DNA of 64,000 bases from Syncephalastrum monosporum B8922 (lineage: Eukaryota > Mucoromycota > Mucoromycetes > Mucorales > Syncephalastraceae), in NCBI GenBank assembly GCA_000697355.1, contig JNEN01001200.1, positions 186,001 through 250,000 on the forward strand, in the 5' to 3' direction. Positions 47,691-60,110 of the stretch are shown one piece after another (positions within the stretch are counted from its first letter, which is position 1; the number at the start of each line of letters is the position of its first letter). Both the position numbers and the translations under genes were made by a program. A model generated the notes under the pieces. That model worked only from the letters and a program-made list of their open reading frames with translations, was not told where the DNA came from and searched no databases.

Positions 47691-49035
47691 GGCGTGCAAA
47701 CGTATGTGCTGAGAAAATGAATGAAGTGTTGCCGTTTAGTGGATGGGAAAGGTTTATAATACGCCACTAAGGAGAAAAAAAGCTTTCACATTTTCCCGGT
47801 TTGTTCTTGCAATATTCACACAATCATACAGTACTACTGCTGGTAAATTCTACAAAGCGCGCGGAAGCGTCCGATATTAAGCTTTGCTTGACATCCGGTG
47901 TTTTCATGGATAGATGCTTTGGTTCAACCATTTATGGGTAGCGAAGGCGCAGCCCTGGAATGTCATAGGGTACGTCGACCAGCGTAGTGTGAGTCTGGAT
48001 TTGTGCTAGTCTCGGAAGGCAAGCCAGAAAGATTACTGAACCCACTAACATTTGAACACGGATGCTCTTTTTTTCCTGATATTTTCCGGCGTGTGTAACT
48101 AATTATGAAACCGGTATACATGATTGCCGAATTTTTGAATTAATATACCCGCTAGGTCCCTATTAAAGCATGGTGAAAATACTACTAATATAAATCAGAC
48201 TTAAGATTTTCCTTCTAGTCAACCCGTCGTGGTATAAATATGCCGTGAAAATTGTCGTCCGATAAGTAATCGTGGAATCTAATAAGCCATTAAGCTTAGG
48301 CATGAAACATAACAGTATTGTATACGTCATGTAGAATACTGTAAAGGTGAACAACACATTATCAAGACATGGATTTGCCCCATTAAACTTCGAGGGTACG
48401 CGCCAGAAGAAAGGCATTGTTTTGTTATACCGTGTGCTAAATAGACATATAGACTTTCTCCGGTAACTACCTCCGTCAATTATTAAAACGTCGCTCTTGT
48501 CATGTAGTGTGCAGTATCTCGGAATGCTGTCCAGTCAAAACCTTTGGGCACCGGTGTCCATAAGCTTGTATATATGTTAGATGACTTCATAGGTCAGTTT
48601 TCTGCTTTTGAGCTCATATTCCGAGATATACGACAACTCGAATCGACTAATAGATTCACAAGGTCTGGATGCAGCTTATAAGCCTCGTAACATTTATAAG
48701 TAGGAACCTGATTATGAACAAAGCTTATAGACGATGCAGTCAAAATCGGTATATTCAGACGGTGATAGAGGGAAAATATCCGTTCAAGACCACGCCCCGC
48801 GACACGAGCGATTGATATATGACTTGAATGCTACATTTGCCACATAGGCAATGTACATTTCTTGCGTCATTATCGATTTGCTACACGCACACTGTGGCCG
48901 AAATGCATAAATTTTGCCTTGGTAAGTTACTTGACTATTACAATGGATACACTACATTATTTCGATGAGCAAATCAAGTGGCGCGAAAAAAAAAGATATA
49001 AAGCTATAGGACATGTGGCTGAGAGAATAAAGTCA
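47691..49035. other. 1.3 kb AT-rich region without a supported gene
   Basis: Between the transketolase start and the RRN7 stop. The left 150 bases are the transketolase promoter. The rest is markedly AT-rich with short open frames (longest 84 codons at 48163-48417, no recognisable domain). No repeats or mobile-element features were seen. Confidence 0.6.
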
Positions 49036-51008
49036 TCAAGTTGCTTCCGCGTGAGCGCCATATTCCTTGATGAGCAGATTTTGCAAGAGGCGAAACGTAA
49101 TTTCCACCTTTTTTGGGTCTACTAGACAGACATCGGCCGCGAGTTCAAGTATTGTACTATAAGCGCGCGATGGGTTCTCTTTTTTGAGCTCCAGATCCGC
49201 ACTGTGCTCAGTCAAAACACGCTGAAGGTTGATGGATGCCATTTCCTTAGCCATAGATGGTGGAACTGGCATGTAATCCGGTCGCTGTCTTGGTCTCTCC
49301 CCGTCAAGTCCTGCAAGGACCTCGTCATCCTCCAAGAGCTGAAATGCTTTGCCTAGAACACAATATCCATCAGCTCTTCATCTTTGAATATCTTCCTATT
49401 TTCTCACCCCTCTCTGATTTTACGAGCGATGTACTTGTTAGGTAAGATGTCAACGTGTCCAGGGAGACACTTTCGGAGCCTAGCTCACTATATCGTCGAA
49501 TCAGTAGGTGGCAGACTACGCGCATTTGCTGCTTACTCGGCTTCAGTGATGCTCCGTCGACGCTGTAAGTTCATTTCTGCCAGCTTGAGCCATGTTGCCC
49601 GTCCATGTATGCTAATCGTGAAAGTACAGTGAGTAACAGGTACCTATTACAGATATCCACTTACAACGACGGATCCTTCAATGAGAAACACATATGAGCG
49701 ACCCACAAAACACAGATGAGCATTGCTGTTTCCTCAATATAGGCGAGCTCCGAGTATATGGCGTTGTCGTTGCTGATCTTGTCGTGCATTAGGTGGCGTA
49801 CTTTAAGGACACATGGGATAAGCTCGGCTTCAAGGAAGAAAGAGAGCACAGGAAGTAATTAACCGATCGATTCAGTTGCCTGATGATAGAACCACTTACT
49901 AGGCAGCAGAAGTTGCGAGCAAAGACGCTGTGCGGTGATAAGAGGGTTGTTTCGCGGAAAGATAATGCCAGCGTCAATCTCGTACCGGAGCATCAGCGTC
50001 CTCACGTCATCATACAAAGAGGACATCTTGGGCACTGTGCGAAAGGGCGTCATAGTGGCATCCCGTCTGCCCAGACGACGAACAAAGTCGAGACCAGCTG
50101 TTTGTATGACTTCCAGGTAGGGAAGTTTCATGGACACACACCACCGTCGTATGTCGCTCAAGAAGACGGGTTGTTGGACCTTGAGGCAGGCAAGGTAGCA
50201 CAGCAGGATGGAGAGCTTAAAGGTGAGCGTAGGCCATGGTCTTTTCGCACGCAAATCTTTGAGGGTGGATTTGTGTTTTCTTTTGGTACCACTACGCTTG
50301 GTGTAGCTGGGGTGATAAGTGCTTATAGGCTTATCGTCATCCTCGTCATTGTAATCGTCGTCATTGTCGTTGTTGTCGCGGTCGCGGTCGCGGTCGTCGT
50401 CTTCGACAAGCAAACCGAATTCTGCCTCTAGTTCATCGTCATCGAGGGCGGATTCGGCTTTCACTGGGTCTTCCGTGTTTGTGTTCTTTGATGATTCTTG
50501 GGTTGTGAAATGCTGGGTATATTCATGGGGCAAATGCTGATCTGATAATGTGACATACGCAATCCATAATTCGCGTACGATATACTTATATGAGGATGAG
50601 TATATAGAGCAGAAGTATAAAAGAGTAGATAGTACATACTTCGAATTCAGGTGGAAAGCCAAAGTCATGGACGAACGCTCGGGCCATGCGTTGTACGCCA
50701 TATTGTATCAATCGTATCACCATTGCCTTTTTCCGAACGCCCCTGAAGTCTAGAGTGACTGTGTTAATGGAGGAGCCACAGAAGATAAAGTGGTTCTTAC
50801 ATATGTCTTTGTGTTCCTTGACTTCCTCGACCTTTTTTATAGTAGTGTAGTGTCTTGTTGTGTTTTGGTAGGTATTTTCGTCTTCTTCATCTTGCCAGTC
50901 GTCCCTAACATGGCCGTAACGACACACCATACGACCGTCGTCCGTCTTGTGGAAGCGTTTGGTACCGCACGTCGCACAGCGATAGACCTCTTTTTTCGTC
51001 GGATCCAT
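49036..51008 (-). CDS. RRN7: RNA polymerase I initiation factor Rrn7 (TAF1B type)
   Basis: Model complement(join(49036..49352,49408..49487,49537..49611,49665..49827,49900..50584,50640..50749,50801..51008)), 545 aa. The N-terminus is a zinc ribbon, CATCGTKRFHKTDDGRMVC with a following YGH, as in Rrn7/TAF1B. Next comes YGVQRMARAFVHDFGFP and ELWIAYVTLS, the first cyclin-fold (TFIIB-like) region of the family. An acidic Asp-rich insert encoded partly by (GAC)n repeats separates it from a second helical domain with KLSILLCYLACL and DIRRWC. Rrn7 bridges Pol I and core factor at rDNA promoters. Its ATG overlaps the TFB5 stop codon by one base (TAATG at 51006-51010), so it may be translated from a shared mRNA. 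Confidence 0.8.
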
Positions 51009-51241
51009 TAGTTGTTGTTTTTGTTTGTACGGCTTTCGCGTTCGTCAGTGATTGTGTACGAGTTTTCGTCCAAGATGCGATCGAGTTCGTACTGAAGTTG
51101 AGCCACAGCTTTGGCGTCGATGAAGAGGTGGGTTTCGTCGAGATCTTCGATCACAAAGTTGCTGGTCTTGTTAAGATTGAGAACGATTTGCTTGACGGTG
51201 GTGTCACACTCTAGCAATACGCCTGTTACGGCTTTGACCAT
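51008..51241 (-). CDS. TFB5: TFIIH subunit Tfb5 (GTF2H5/TTDA)
   Basis: Intronless, 77 aa. MVKAVTGVLLECDTTVKQIVL, FVIEDLDETHLFI and a following Leu-rich helix match Tfb5, which stabilises TFIIH by binding Tfb2 and is needed for nucleotide excision repair. The last ten residues (RESRTNKNNN) are a non-conserved tail. The stop TAA (51008-51010) overlaps the RRN7 start. On the other side its ATG is 84 bases from the divergent CDC23 ATG. TFIIH also takes part in Pol I transcription, so linkage to an initiation factor of Pol I may be meaningful; this is inference. Confidence 0.93.
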   Translation of the reverse strand: MVKAVTGVLLECDTTVKQIVLNLNKTSNFVIEDLDETHLFIDAKAVAQLQYELDRILDENSYTITDERESRTNKNNN

Positions 51242-51325
51242 GAGGGAATAAGAAACAACGAAGAAGTATTTTTTTCAAATTCCTCCTCTCCTTTTTCTTG
51301 TACCGCTTCCATATATTTGTTGCTT
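51242..51325. promoter_or_regulatory. 84-base divergent promoter, TFB5(-RRN7) / CDC23
   Basis: The start codons of TFB5 (minus) and CDC23 (plus) are separated by 84 bases, with a T/C-rich run on the plus strand (about 51270-51300) and a TATAT stretch at 51311-51316. Everything driving both transcription units must be in or overlapping this segment. Confidence 0.6.
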
Positions 51326-53658
51326 ATGCAGACCACCTCGGAACGCGACAACGTTGACATTACCAGCCTTAGGCTGCTCAGTCGGAACTTGCAACAAGCG
51401 ATCCTTGTCTGCTCAGAACGCTGTCTCTACAGTGCTACCAAATGGTGATTCTCGTTTATACCCGTCAATCGCTGACAGACGTGTCTTGATCGCGCCTCTT
51501 TTACTTACCACTCACTCACTCCACCAGGGCAAGCGAGATTCTCGACGGCATTCACCCGAAAGCACTCCAAGAAAACGCACCCTACACCAACGTTGACGAC
51601 AATCTACCTTGCCTCTCTCTCTCAAGGACTCATTACGAGTCGTCCTTGCCTGCCCTCACCGAAAAAGAGCAGAATCGGTATCAGTACGCCAAAGCTCTCT
51701 TTCAGGTGCGACAATACCACAATGCGAGCTTTGTCCTGAAAGACTACGACGCGCCACGCCTGCGATTTCTACGCCTCTATGCAAAATATCTCGCGGGCGA
51801 GCAGCGGAAGGAGGAACAGACACAGGACATTCTCGGTAGGAAACGTCCTTGATACACTTTGCTGACACTGACACACACTTGCATGCACGCATTCAGGTGC
51901 GCACGAGCACTATCTTGCAGAAAACACGGAGCTGATAGACATATACCAAGAACTGCATAATGCTACCGACCGAGATGCCTTTTGTGACTATCTCTACGGC
52001 GTCGTGTTACGGAAACGCGAAGAGACGCAAGAAGCATATGCTGCATTGCTAAGGTCCGTCAAGAGCTACGAGTATAACTGGTCTGCATGGGCAGAACTTG
52101 GGATGATGATTACTACGAAACAGGAGGTAATGTCCTTTTACTCTACCGAATTCATCTTATATCTGCACGCTCAGCCATACCTGCTTTCTAGTTTTATGAA
52201 ATATCGTCTCTCCTGAATGCGGAAATGCCGGGCAGTATCATGAAAGACTTTTTTCTGATGCACGCCATCCTTGAGCTGCACACGGGAGACGACGATTTTT
52301 GGATCTATATGAACGCATTATCACCCATGTTTCCGAACAGCACCTATCTCAAGTCCCAGAAAGCGAACATGCTGAATGATATCATGGGTAGGATCTCTCT
52401 AAAATTTGCACTCCATTTGACCCCATATTTTAGAAAATACCAAGGCAGAGACATTGTTTCAAGAGCTCCATAAGGAGAATCCGTATCGATTGGAAGACAT
52501 GGATGTCTATTCGAATCTTTTGTATCTGCAAGATTCACGAGAGAAACTCGCGGTGCTTGCCCATCAATGCGTCCAAGTGGAGAAATATCGCCCGGAAACG
52601 TGTGTGGTGATTGGTAAGTGGCATGGTAAAAACGAATAAAGAAACATGCTGATGGCATGGCCCAGCGAATTATTACAGTATCAAACGTGAATTTGCCCAC
52701 GCGATTGAGTATTTCAAGCGCGCGTTAAAGTTAAATCGAAGTTATTATCTTGCATGGACCCTCCTCGGACATGACTATATCGAACTCAAAGATACCAACT
52801 CTGCTATCGAATGCTACCGACGTGCCATCAGTAAGTAAGAGGACAAGAAAGGCTGTAGGATACTCATCTTTTGCTACAGGCGCGAATCCACGGGACTATC
52901 GCGCGTGGTACGGTCTAGGCCAAGCGTACGAGATTTTAACTCTGTACCACTATGGCACATTTTACTACAAAAAGGCGCTGGAAATTCGGTATGCTTTGAT
53001 TTAGGGGCTTAAATGGGTTTCTCACGTGAATTTTATGAGATCAGACCGGAAGATGCGCGGATGTGGAGTGCGCTAGGCGACTGTTATGGTCAACTGGATG
53101 ATACTCAGCATATGGCCGAGTGTCACCAACGGTCAACGGAGCTGGAAGGCAGCAGCAAACAAAGTGTCATGATACGATTGGCGCGTACCTTTGAGCGGCA
53201 GTCTTTGAAAAGCATGGCGGCCAAGTATTACAGGGCCGCATTGGAGGAACCTGATTTTCAAGGGGTAAGTGCCTTTTGTTATTTCATGCCGTCGATCTCC
53301 CTTCCCCACCTCCTTCTTGTCTCATACGTGTACCATTTTAGTCTACCGATGATCAAAAGGCGAACGAGCAGGACAGTTTGGAAGCATGCATGTATTTGGC
53401 ACGCCACTATATTTCCCAGCATGATATGGATGATGCGGAGCGGCTGAATCTGGCGGAGGAGTATGTCCGCAGAGCATTTCCCAATGGACAGGTACACCCA
53501 AGGAAAAAAAAAAAAAAAAAAAACCAAAGGGGGGCTAAACAAAATATGAAAGAGGAGAGTTGCTAAGCTAAGACATTTGATAGTACAATAATGATGCCAA
53601 GCACATCATGGATATGATCAAAGCAGGTCGCAAAAGTTCTGCAAGAAGGAGGGGTTAA
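51326..53658 (+). CDS. CDC23: Anaphase-promoting complex subunit Cdc23/APC8
   Basis: Model join(51326..51444,51528..51835,51897..52126,52192..52387,52434..52613,52666..52830,52880..52988,53045..53264,53342..53491,53584..53658), 583 aa. It is a TPR protein of the APC/C scaffold that binds the C-box and IR tail of co-activators. The N-terminal region reads [19 protein letters not shown] and [18 protein letters not shown]. The superhelix has the family core units [56 protein letters not shown] and [16 protein letters not shown]. The length agrees with human CDC23 (597 aa). The C-terminus is basic (KSSARRRG). A poly(A) tract fills the last intron (53504-53523). Confidence 0.95.
53504..53523 (+). 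repeat. Poly(A) tract in CDC23 intron 9
   Basis: A run of about 20 A lies 13 bases downstream of the donor at 53492 in the last intron of CDC23. Confidence 0.85.
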
Positions 53659-53960
53659 TAAAACGCACAGGGTCGTGTACATCATGTAATATGTGGTAAC
53701 ATTGTGCGAATGCTTACAAAATGTGTCCTGAAGGCCCGAAGGTTCCGCAATGAACTCAAACAGAAGGCTTTAGCAAATTGATGTTGCACAAACTGATTTG
53801 AATATGGAAACTCACACTTTTTCTCTTTTCAAGAGAGCAATGTGTGCCTTGGTTTTGGACTCCCTTTTTCCAACGACCTTTCTTTCTTTACTTCTGCCTT
53901 CTTTCTTTTCCACAAAAGCAGAGGCCCGTGCCACTCCTTCCTTGACAACAATAAGCAAAC
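53659..53960 (+). other. Intergenic region
   Basis: 302 bases, including the CDC23 3' UTR and a T/C-rich leader (about 53815-53920) before SPA2. No gene. Confidence 0.6.
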
Positions 53961-56758
53961 ATGGCTTATTCCCGGACACCACCCCACTCGCCCGGCCACG
54001 ATGACTGGGATACGCGCGCTCGAATGCCCGCCAAGACCTACTCGACATCATCCCGGTCAACCTCGACTCATCAATCCCGAACTCAGTCGCTCGCATCCTC
54101 CACCGGCAGGGCCTACTCCTCCAGTAATGCTGCGGCCTACGAAGCCGCGGCGCGTACTTACTATGTCGAGCTCAAAAAGTACCTCGCTGCCCTCCTTGCC
54201 AAAGGTACGGATGATAGGGTATATCGATCAATAAGCTCACGGCTGGGTGCACAAAACTACTTATTACAGAGGCCGCGGAAGGTGCGCATCCGCAACGAGT
54301 GTCTGCCCGCCAGAAGCTCGCCCGGCTCAACGGTCTGCAGTTCCATGAGCTTGCTATGGATGTCTATGACGAACTCGTGCGCCGCAATCTGAATGACAAG
54401 CAGGGTATGATTTGTTTATATGATATTAACTTCATGCACATTGAAGACAACGTGGTCTGATCTACTTGCCTGCAGTTCCCTTCCTCCCTGTCAGCGATGA
54501 GTTCCACCCGAGACGGAACCAAGCGAGACAGAAACTCGCTACCTTGCCCAGTGTACGATTCAAGGACCTCGCCAGCGACGTCTACCACGAAATCAGTCGA
54601 CGTTACCCGCACATTGCAGGAGCAGACGTACGCGAGAAAATTGGAAGATAAATATGCCAAATGAAAACTGACCCTTCATTTTTTTTCTTCTTCTTCTTTT
54701 ACTAATAATAGGATCCGCATCGACCACCTGTACCGCCCATACCCGGTTCGCCCAAAAACAATGATTCAAACAAGCCCCAGGCGACCAACATCGTGCCTGT
54801 CAAAGGCATGATCAATGTGGAGCAGGTCGGTAATACACAATCCGATGAAGAAAGAGACTACAGGCGGCAGAACGGAAGCAAGGACAGCAGCGATAGCAGC
54901 GGCGGAGGCTATACCTCGTCCTCATCCCGCGTCCAGCCCAGCGCTAGCACGAGCAATACAAGCATATCCGGCAGCGAAGGCAATTTTCAGTCCCTCGATA
55001 GCCTCATGGCCGACCTGGGCAACATGGTCGGTTCTCGGAATCCAGCTTCTTCGAGTCCAGATCCACGAAGCCAATCCGACGATGATCGGGACCATCACAA
55101 GGTAAACAGAGGAAGAAAACATGGAGATCTTACAACATAAATGGCTTAACGAAACATCAGTACGAGGAGATGGAAAAGATGCGGTCCGATTATGAGTTCA
55201 GGATAGCGACCATGACCAAGCGCTATCAACAACTCGAGAATGAACTGATGGTGAGTCGTGCGCAAATATAAAACGGGAAGTTATCTCATGTTTCGTCTTG
55301 CTAGGCTGCGCGTGAAAGAAAAGGTTCTGCCCACGGAGAGGTAGAACAGGATGTATCGCAGTTGCGTAAGGTAGGATATAGGAGGCGCATTTACTTACAA
55401 GGAAAGAATGCTAAGCATGCATTCTATTAGATGGATCAGGAGCAGCAATCCAGGTTAAAGCAGTTACAGGAAGAATACAATCGACTGGATGATCGGTATC
55501 AACAATTGCAGCACGAACACCGTAACCAGCAGGATGTGGTGGAGGAAGTCAAAGAAGAGACCAGGCATCTCTTGGAACAGATCAAACTTCTGTCAAGCAA
55601 GAATGATACATTGCGTGCCGAGAAGCAGCGAGCGGAGGACAAGGCGAAACGTCTGGCAGAAGAGGTAAAGCAAATAGGTCTTTCTTACTGTGGTATCTGA
55701 TGATTTGCTCTATTCAGGTCAAAGAGTGGCAAAGCAAGTATGACAAGAGCAGGCTCGAGCTGCGTTCGCTCAAAGCCATGTCTATGATGGCCCAGCCAAT
55801 GCAAGACATAATCAAGAGCAACTTCTTGCAGCCATCAAAGGATGGCGTGATCTCGCACGATGATATTATCTCCTATCAAACCGCGATCGACGACCTCCTT
55901 CGGGTGGCGCGCTCGAGCAAGCCCTCTGAAGTCCTTTTTACCATGCAAAAGGTGGTCTTGACCTGCAAGCGAATGACCGAGTCAGTGGACGGCCATGAGG
56001 CGCGCGGCGTGCTCTCCTCGAGCGATCAGAGCAGCCTATACAGCCTCAAGAGCCAGTTCTCGGCGTCCCTGACCCAACTCCTGAACGCGGCCAAAAACCA
56101 CGCCAACAGCATGGGCGTCAGTCCGGTTAGTCTCGTGGATGCAGCCGCAGGCCACTTGACGAGCGTTGTGGCAGACCTGGCCAAGCTGTTGGGCATGTCG
56201 CCTGGAAAGACCCGCGGCATGGCTGAGGACGATCGAGGTGACGACATGCTCAAGCCGACCTTGAATGGCATCACCGGTCGCACGACACCTAAGAAAGATT
56301 CAGGTGATACGCTGGAACCCCAAGAGTTAGCAGTAAGTTGGATCATGGAAAGGCTCTAGGATATATTGGAACGAACCTGCAAAATCGAATAGGACTACTT
56401 GAAAACGGAGACCGATCATATTGTGCAAACGATCCAGAGCCTTTTGGGAGCGCTACGGTCACCTGGCCAGGCTAGCCAGGTGTACGATATCATTACGAGC
56501 ATCATGAACATCGTGGCAAGCATTGTGGAGGTCGCGGAAAGCACATTCTCCAGCGGACCTGGCTATCGGTATCGGAAGCAAGGCGGACTGGTGCTGTCAG
56601 ATCTGCAGCAATGCAAAAAGAAGCTCATGCATATTCGGGACACGTCGTTTGCACGATCGCCCGAATCGGCAAGCGCTGTGGCCAAGCGGGACCTGGCCAA
56701 AGAAGCCTACGAAATCGCGAAATACACCAAAGAGCTCATCAACGTCATCGATGAGTAA
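53961..56758 (+). CDS. SPA2: Polarisome scaffold Spa2
   Basis: Model join(53961..54204,54270..54404,54476..54627,54712..55101,55161..55250,55305..55370,55431..55664,55718..56332,56393..56758), 763 aa. Two Spa2-homology (GIT) repeats lie at about residues 85-180: ARQKLARLNGLQFHELAMDVYDEL and ARQKLATLPSVRFKDLASDVYHE (each quoted in part by position). A Ser-rich spacer with LDSLMADLGNMVG follows, then a long coiled coil (about 310-460), then a helical C-terminal domain with IKSNFLQPSKDGVIS, a conserved Spa2 block. Spa2 organises formins and Rho GEFs at growing hyphal tips. The length is shorter than the yeast protein (1466 aa) but in the range of other filamentous fungi with compact linkers. All introns are phase 0 from exon 4 onward. 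Confidence 0.93.
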
Positions 56759-57162
56759 AGACAGAAAAAGTTACCTATTATTCACGACCCATTCACTCGC
56801 TATAGTTCACCCATTCGCTCACTCGCTTACCCACTTCCTCCCTCACTTAGTCACATCTTGCACTCGTCCACTCACTCATCTTTTACCCAACATATACACA
56901 CACTCCCACATCAGTCACTATTCGCTAGTTTAATGTATATCTAAAGAATCCCCGTTTATCTACCATCACACGCCACTCGCTTTATCGTTTACGCTTTTGC
57001 CTTCCATGACAAAATAAAGTTCTATCTATATTTGGGGGGACCTGAAACCTGTACGACATTTCCACTTTCGGTCCCCTTTCTCTTTCCCTCTTTCACTTTT
57101 TGGCCCTCGTTTGTTCTCTTTTACTTTTGTTGCTTTCTGTCTGCCTGAATGACTCCTTTGTG
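56759..57162 (+). other. Intergenic region
   Basis: 404 bases, rich in CACTC-type pyrimidine motifs (56780-56920), a AATAAAG poly(A) signal at about 57012, and a T/C-rich leader before the next ATG. No gene. Confidence 0.6.
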
Positions 57163-60110
57163 ATGGACTACTTTTCGAAGTTTCGAAAGCAGATTGTGCC
57201 CGCCAAGGCCAAGCCGACGAGTGCCATGCAACTCGCCAAATTCCACAAGAACTGGGACTATGTGCATGTAATGATTAGCAGGAACACACACACAGAGAGG
57301 GGCAAATGATTCGCGGCATGGTATTAACTCCCTCTATTTGACGACAAAAGAGCATGCTCGCGGCTGACGACAATGGCGATGAACAGCAACAACAGCAGCA
57401 AAGAAAGGCACACGTCCACGTCCAGCAAACCGAAATACCCAGTCGACTACGGCAGATGACGGATATGCTCGTGGACGAGGAAGCTCGACAAGAGGAGGAT
57501 TCGACAACAGGCGTGTGCATGGAGTATTTTTTAAAGAACGGTGTCCTGCAGTATCTCGTCAACGCCGCCGAAAAAGCGGACTACCCGGTAGGGTTTCGTG
57601 GCGAGACGATCCGCATGATAGCCAACATGGTCGATTTGCTCGACGACCGATTTCTCGTCCATAACGCCGTCCACCGCCCCACGGTCCGTCTGTTGCGATT
57701 CTGTGTTCTAGACGACACCCAGAGTGAACTGAACCATGAGGATCTGGTCGACTTGATGTACATTATCTGCAGCAAGATCTACGGCTTCCCCGCACTGCTG
57801 CACATCTTTTTCCACAACACCAAGGGCGACGAGTACGAGTTTCTCCTGTTTGCGTATCTGCTTCGCTTCGTGCACCGCGAGGGCCGTTCAGGAGACTATG
57901 CCCGAACAGGACTCTTATTTGTGATGGAAATGGCGACCGGGGCCCTGGGCGACTTTGTCCTGTCATCCGACTTTAGCACGATCATGGCCGCCGGTCTGGG
58001 AGCGCTCTACTCCCAACTACCGCGAAAGCTCATTGTCCAGGACGATTTCTCAACCCAAACACGCACGGCTTATCTCCTTGGACAGGAGAACCCGATGGCT
58101 GCGAATATCCCGCCTGGAGCCGAATTCTCGAGTTCACCGACCTTCCGCTATCAGCTCGATGCCTTTCTGAAGCTCCTCGAATTTTGTCAGGACGTCTTGG
58201 TGCGCTGTCCACATGATGACATTTGTGCTGCCCTCCTCCGTTCCGTACGCGGCATCTTCCTCGAAAATATTCTCTACCCGTCCATCCTCGAGTGCTCAGA
58301 CGCCGACGGTTCCTCCGTCGCTGTGATCAGTTACATTGATATCATTCTGCAGACAGTCAAGCACGACGCCTTTGCAGATCTGATCGTCGGCTTTTTGTTC
58401 GATGAGGAGGAGCAAGACGAGCCACCCGCGGCAGACTACGCCATCCACAATTGCTCCAACCTGTTTGCGGGACTCGAGCTCGACCGGTACAAGAGTTCGC
58501 CGTATTTCACCGCTGCCGGCCGCTTCACGCTCAAGGATCTCGTCTTTAGCCGCCTCAAATCAAGTTCGCAGGCTCCCGTGATTGCCACCCTACGTTTGCT
58601 GCGCACCCTCGTGACGAACCATTGTCGATACGCACTCAAGCTCTTGACCACCTGCAGAGACACGGACGAGCTCGCACCAGGTCAAATGCCGGCGACCGGA
58701 GCCACCACCGTCTCGCACCATATCCGTGAAATCGACCTCTATTTCTCACTTGTGACCGCGATCGACGAAGTGCATGCGAGTGATACTCAAGTGGGCGGCT
58801 ATGAAAACTATCTGAGCGATTTGGAAATGCAGATGGAGTGCGACGGCTGTTTTCAGGGCATGCATTCGTATCTCGACGAGGGCGCCCAGCACAGCCAGAG
58901 CACCGCCGAAATGCATCCGCGGCCCCGCGCGCGCCGGCGCCGAAGCTTCAAATACGGTACGGGCCTAGAAAACGAGGAGGATGCAGTGATCGAAACAGGA
59001 GCAGGGACAGAAGCTGACGCCACTGCCCATTTTCACCCCAAACCGCCCACGGCGCGGCATCGGATACGGCCGACCGATCCGCTCCTACAAATTCTACTCG
59101 GTCTCCTCAGCAATTTCTTTGCCCAGTCCCCGGAGCTCAATCTTGCCCTGACCGGTGTCATTTCCGCCCTCGCGCTCTGCCCCCATCGCAGTCTCGAGGG
59201 CTGGATCGCGTTCCGCGAGAGCGACCGGACGAACCCCCAAGACATTCTCGTTCTGGATGGCGACGACGAGGACGACGAGGACAATAAGAAACATACCACC
59301 ACTTCCGATATCAAAGCCAGCGATATTTATCACACCTACCCGCATACCCCTCACACAAACACGATCGACGACGAAGACGACGACGTCTCGGTTGACTTTG
59401 GCGTCGAAGCCAGCTCATCCCAGATGACTGACCCTACCCACTTCAAATCTTTCCCGCCCTTCTTCACCCTTTTCCGCACCCTCACCCAACAAGTGGACTA
59501 CTACCGCTCCGAGATCGAAGATTTTGACGCCTATCTCGTCGAACGCCGCGATGTGCTGCTCCACCAGAAGCGCCAGACCAAATCTGTGGCACGGTCGGCC
59601 TCACCCACGCCCAGCGTCGGCAGCTCCTTGACAGCCGCGGCAGGCTATCTGTTTGGCTTTGGCGCCAAACGACCGCAGCCTGTGATGGCGTTCGAGGATG
59701 CGTACTATTGGTGGACGCGCGACGCGAATGGCGCGCCGCTGCCCGCGAGCGAGGATCCCAACGACCTCACCTTTTTGCAAGACCCACTGTCCCCCTTGGC
59801 AGCCCATATTCGACATACGGAAAACTTTCGGTTGCAGCCCCTGTTCCCCTCCAACTTTATACCCCAGGATAACGATGCCGAGAGCGTACTGACGTTGGAT
59901 GACGAGGATGAGGAAGCATTCGCGCCTTCGACACTGCCGTCGGTGCGTGCACGGGAGCGGCTGCAGCGACGTTCGGTGAACGAGATAACGCTGTCGATGC
60001 TGCTCAACAACGTCGTAGTGCTCGAGGAAGCCATCAAGGAGATTGTCGCGCTCATGCAGGTGCGGTCAAGTCTTGGCGTGGACCTGGTGCACTATGCAGC
60101 TTGCCAGTGA
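57163..60110 (+). CDS. FHIP-family (FTS/Hook-interacting, RAI16-like) protein
   Basis: Model join(57163..57267,57351..60110), 954 aa. The N-terminus (QLAKFHKNWDYVH, then TEIPSRLRQMTDMLVDEE) and the segment CMEYFLKNGVLQYLV, GFRGETIRM, VHRPTVRLLRF follow the order of the RAI16-like domain of FHIP proteins. In Aspergillus and animals FHIP joins Hook and FTS to link early endosomes to dynein. The C-terminal half contains an acidic linker (DGDDEDDEDN) and a second conserved helical block ending LLNNVVVLEEAIKEIVALMQ. One 83-base intron only; its acceptor AAAAG is weak but keeps frame into SMLAADD. The intron joins a short N-terminal exon of 35 residues. Confidence 0.88.

Noticed and set aside
49859..50701. 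280-codon frame read straight through RRN7 introns
   Set aside because: Its ends are intron sequence; conserved N- and C-terminal parts require splicing.
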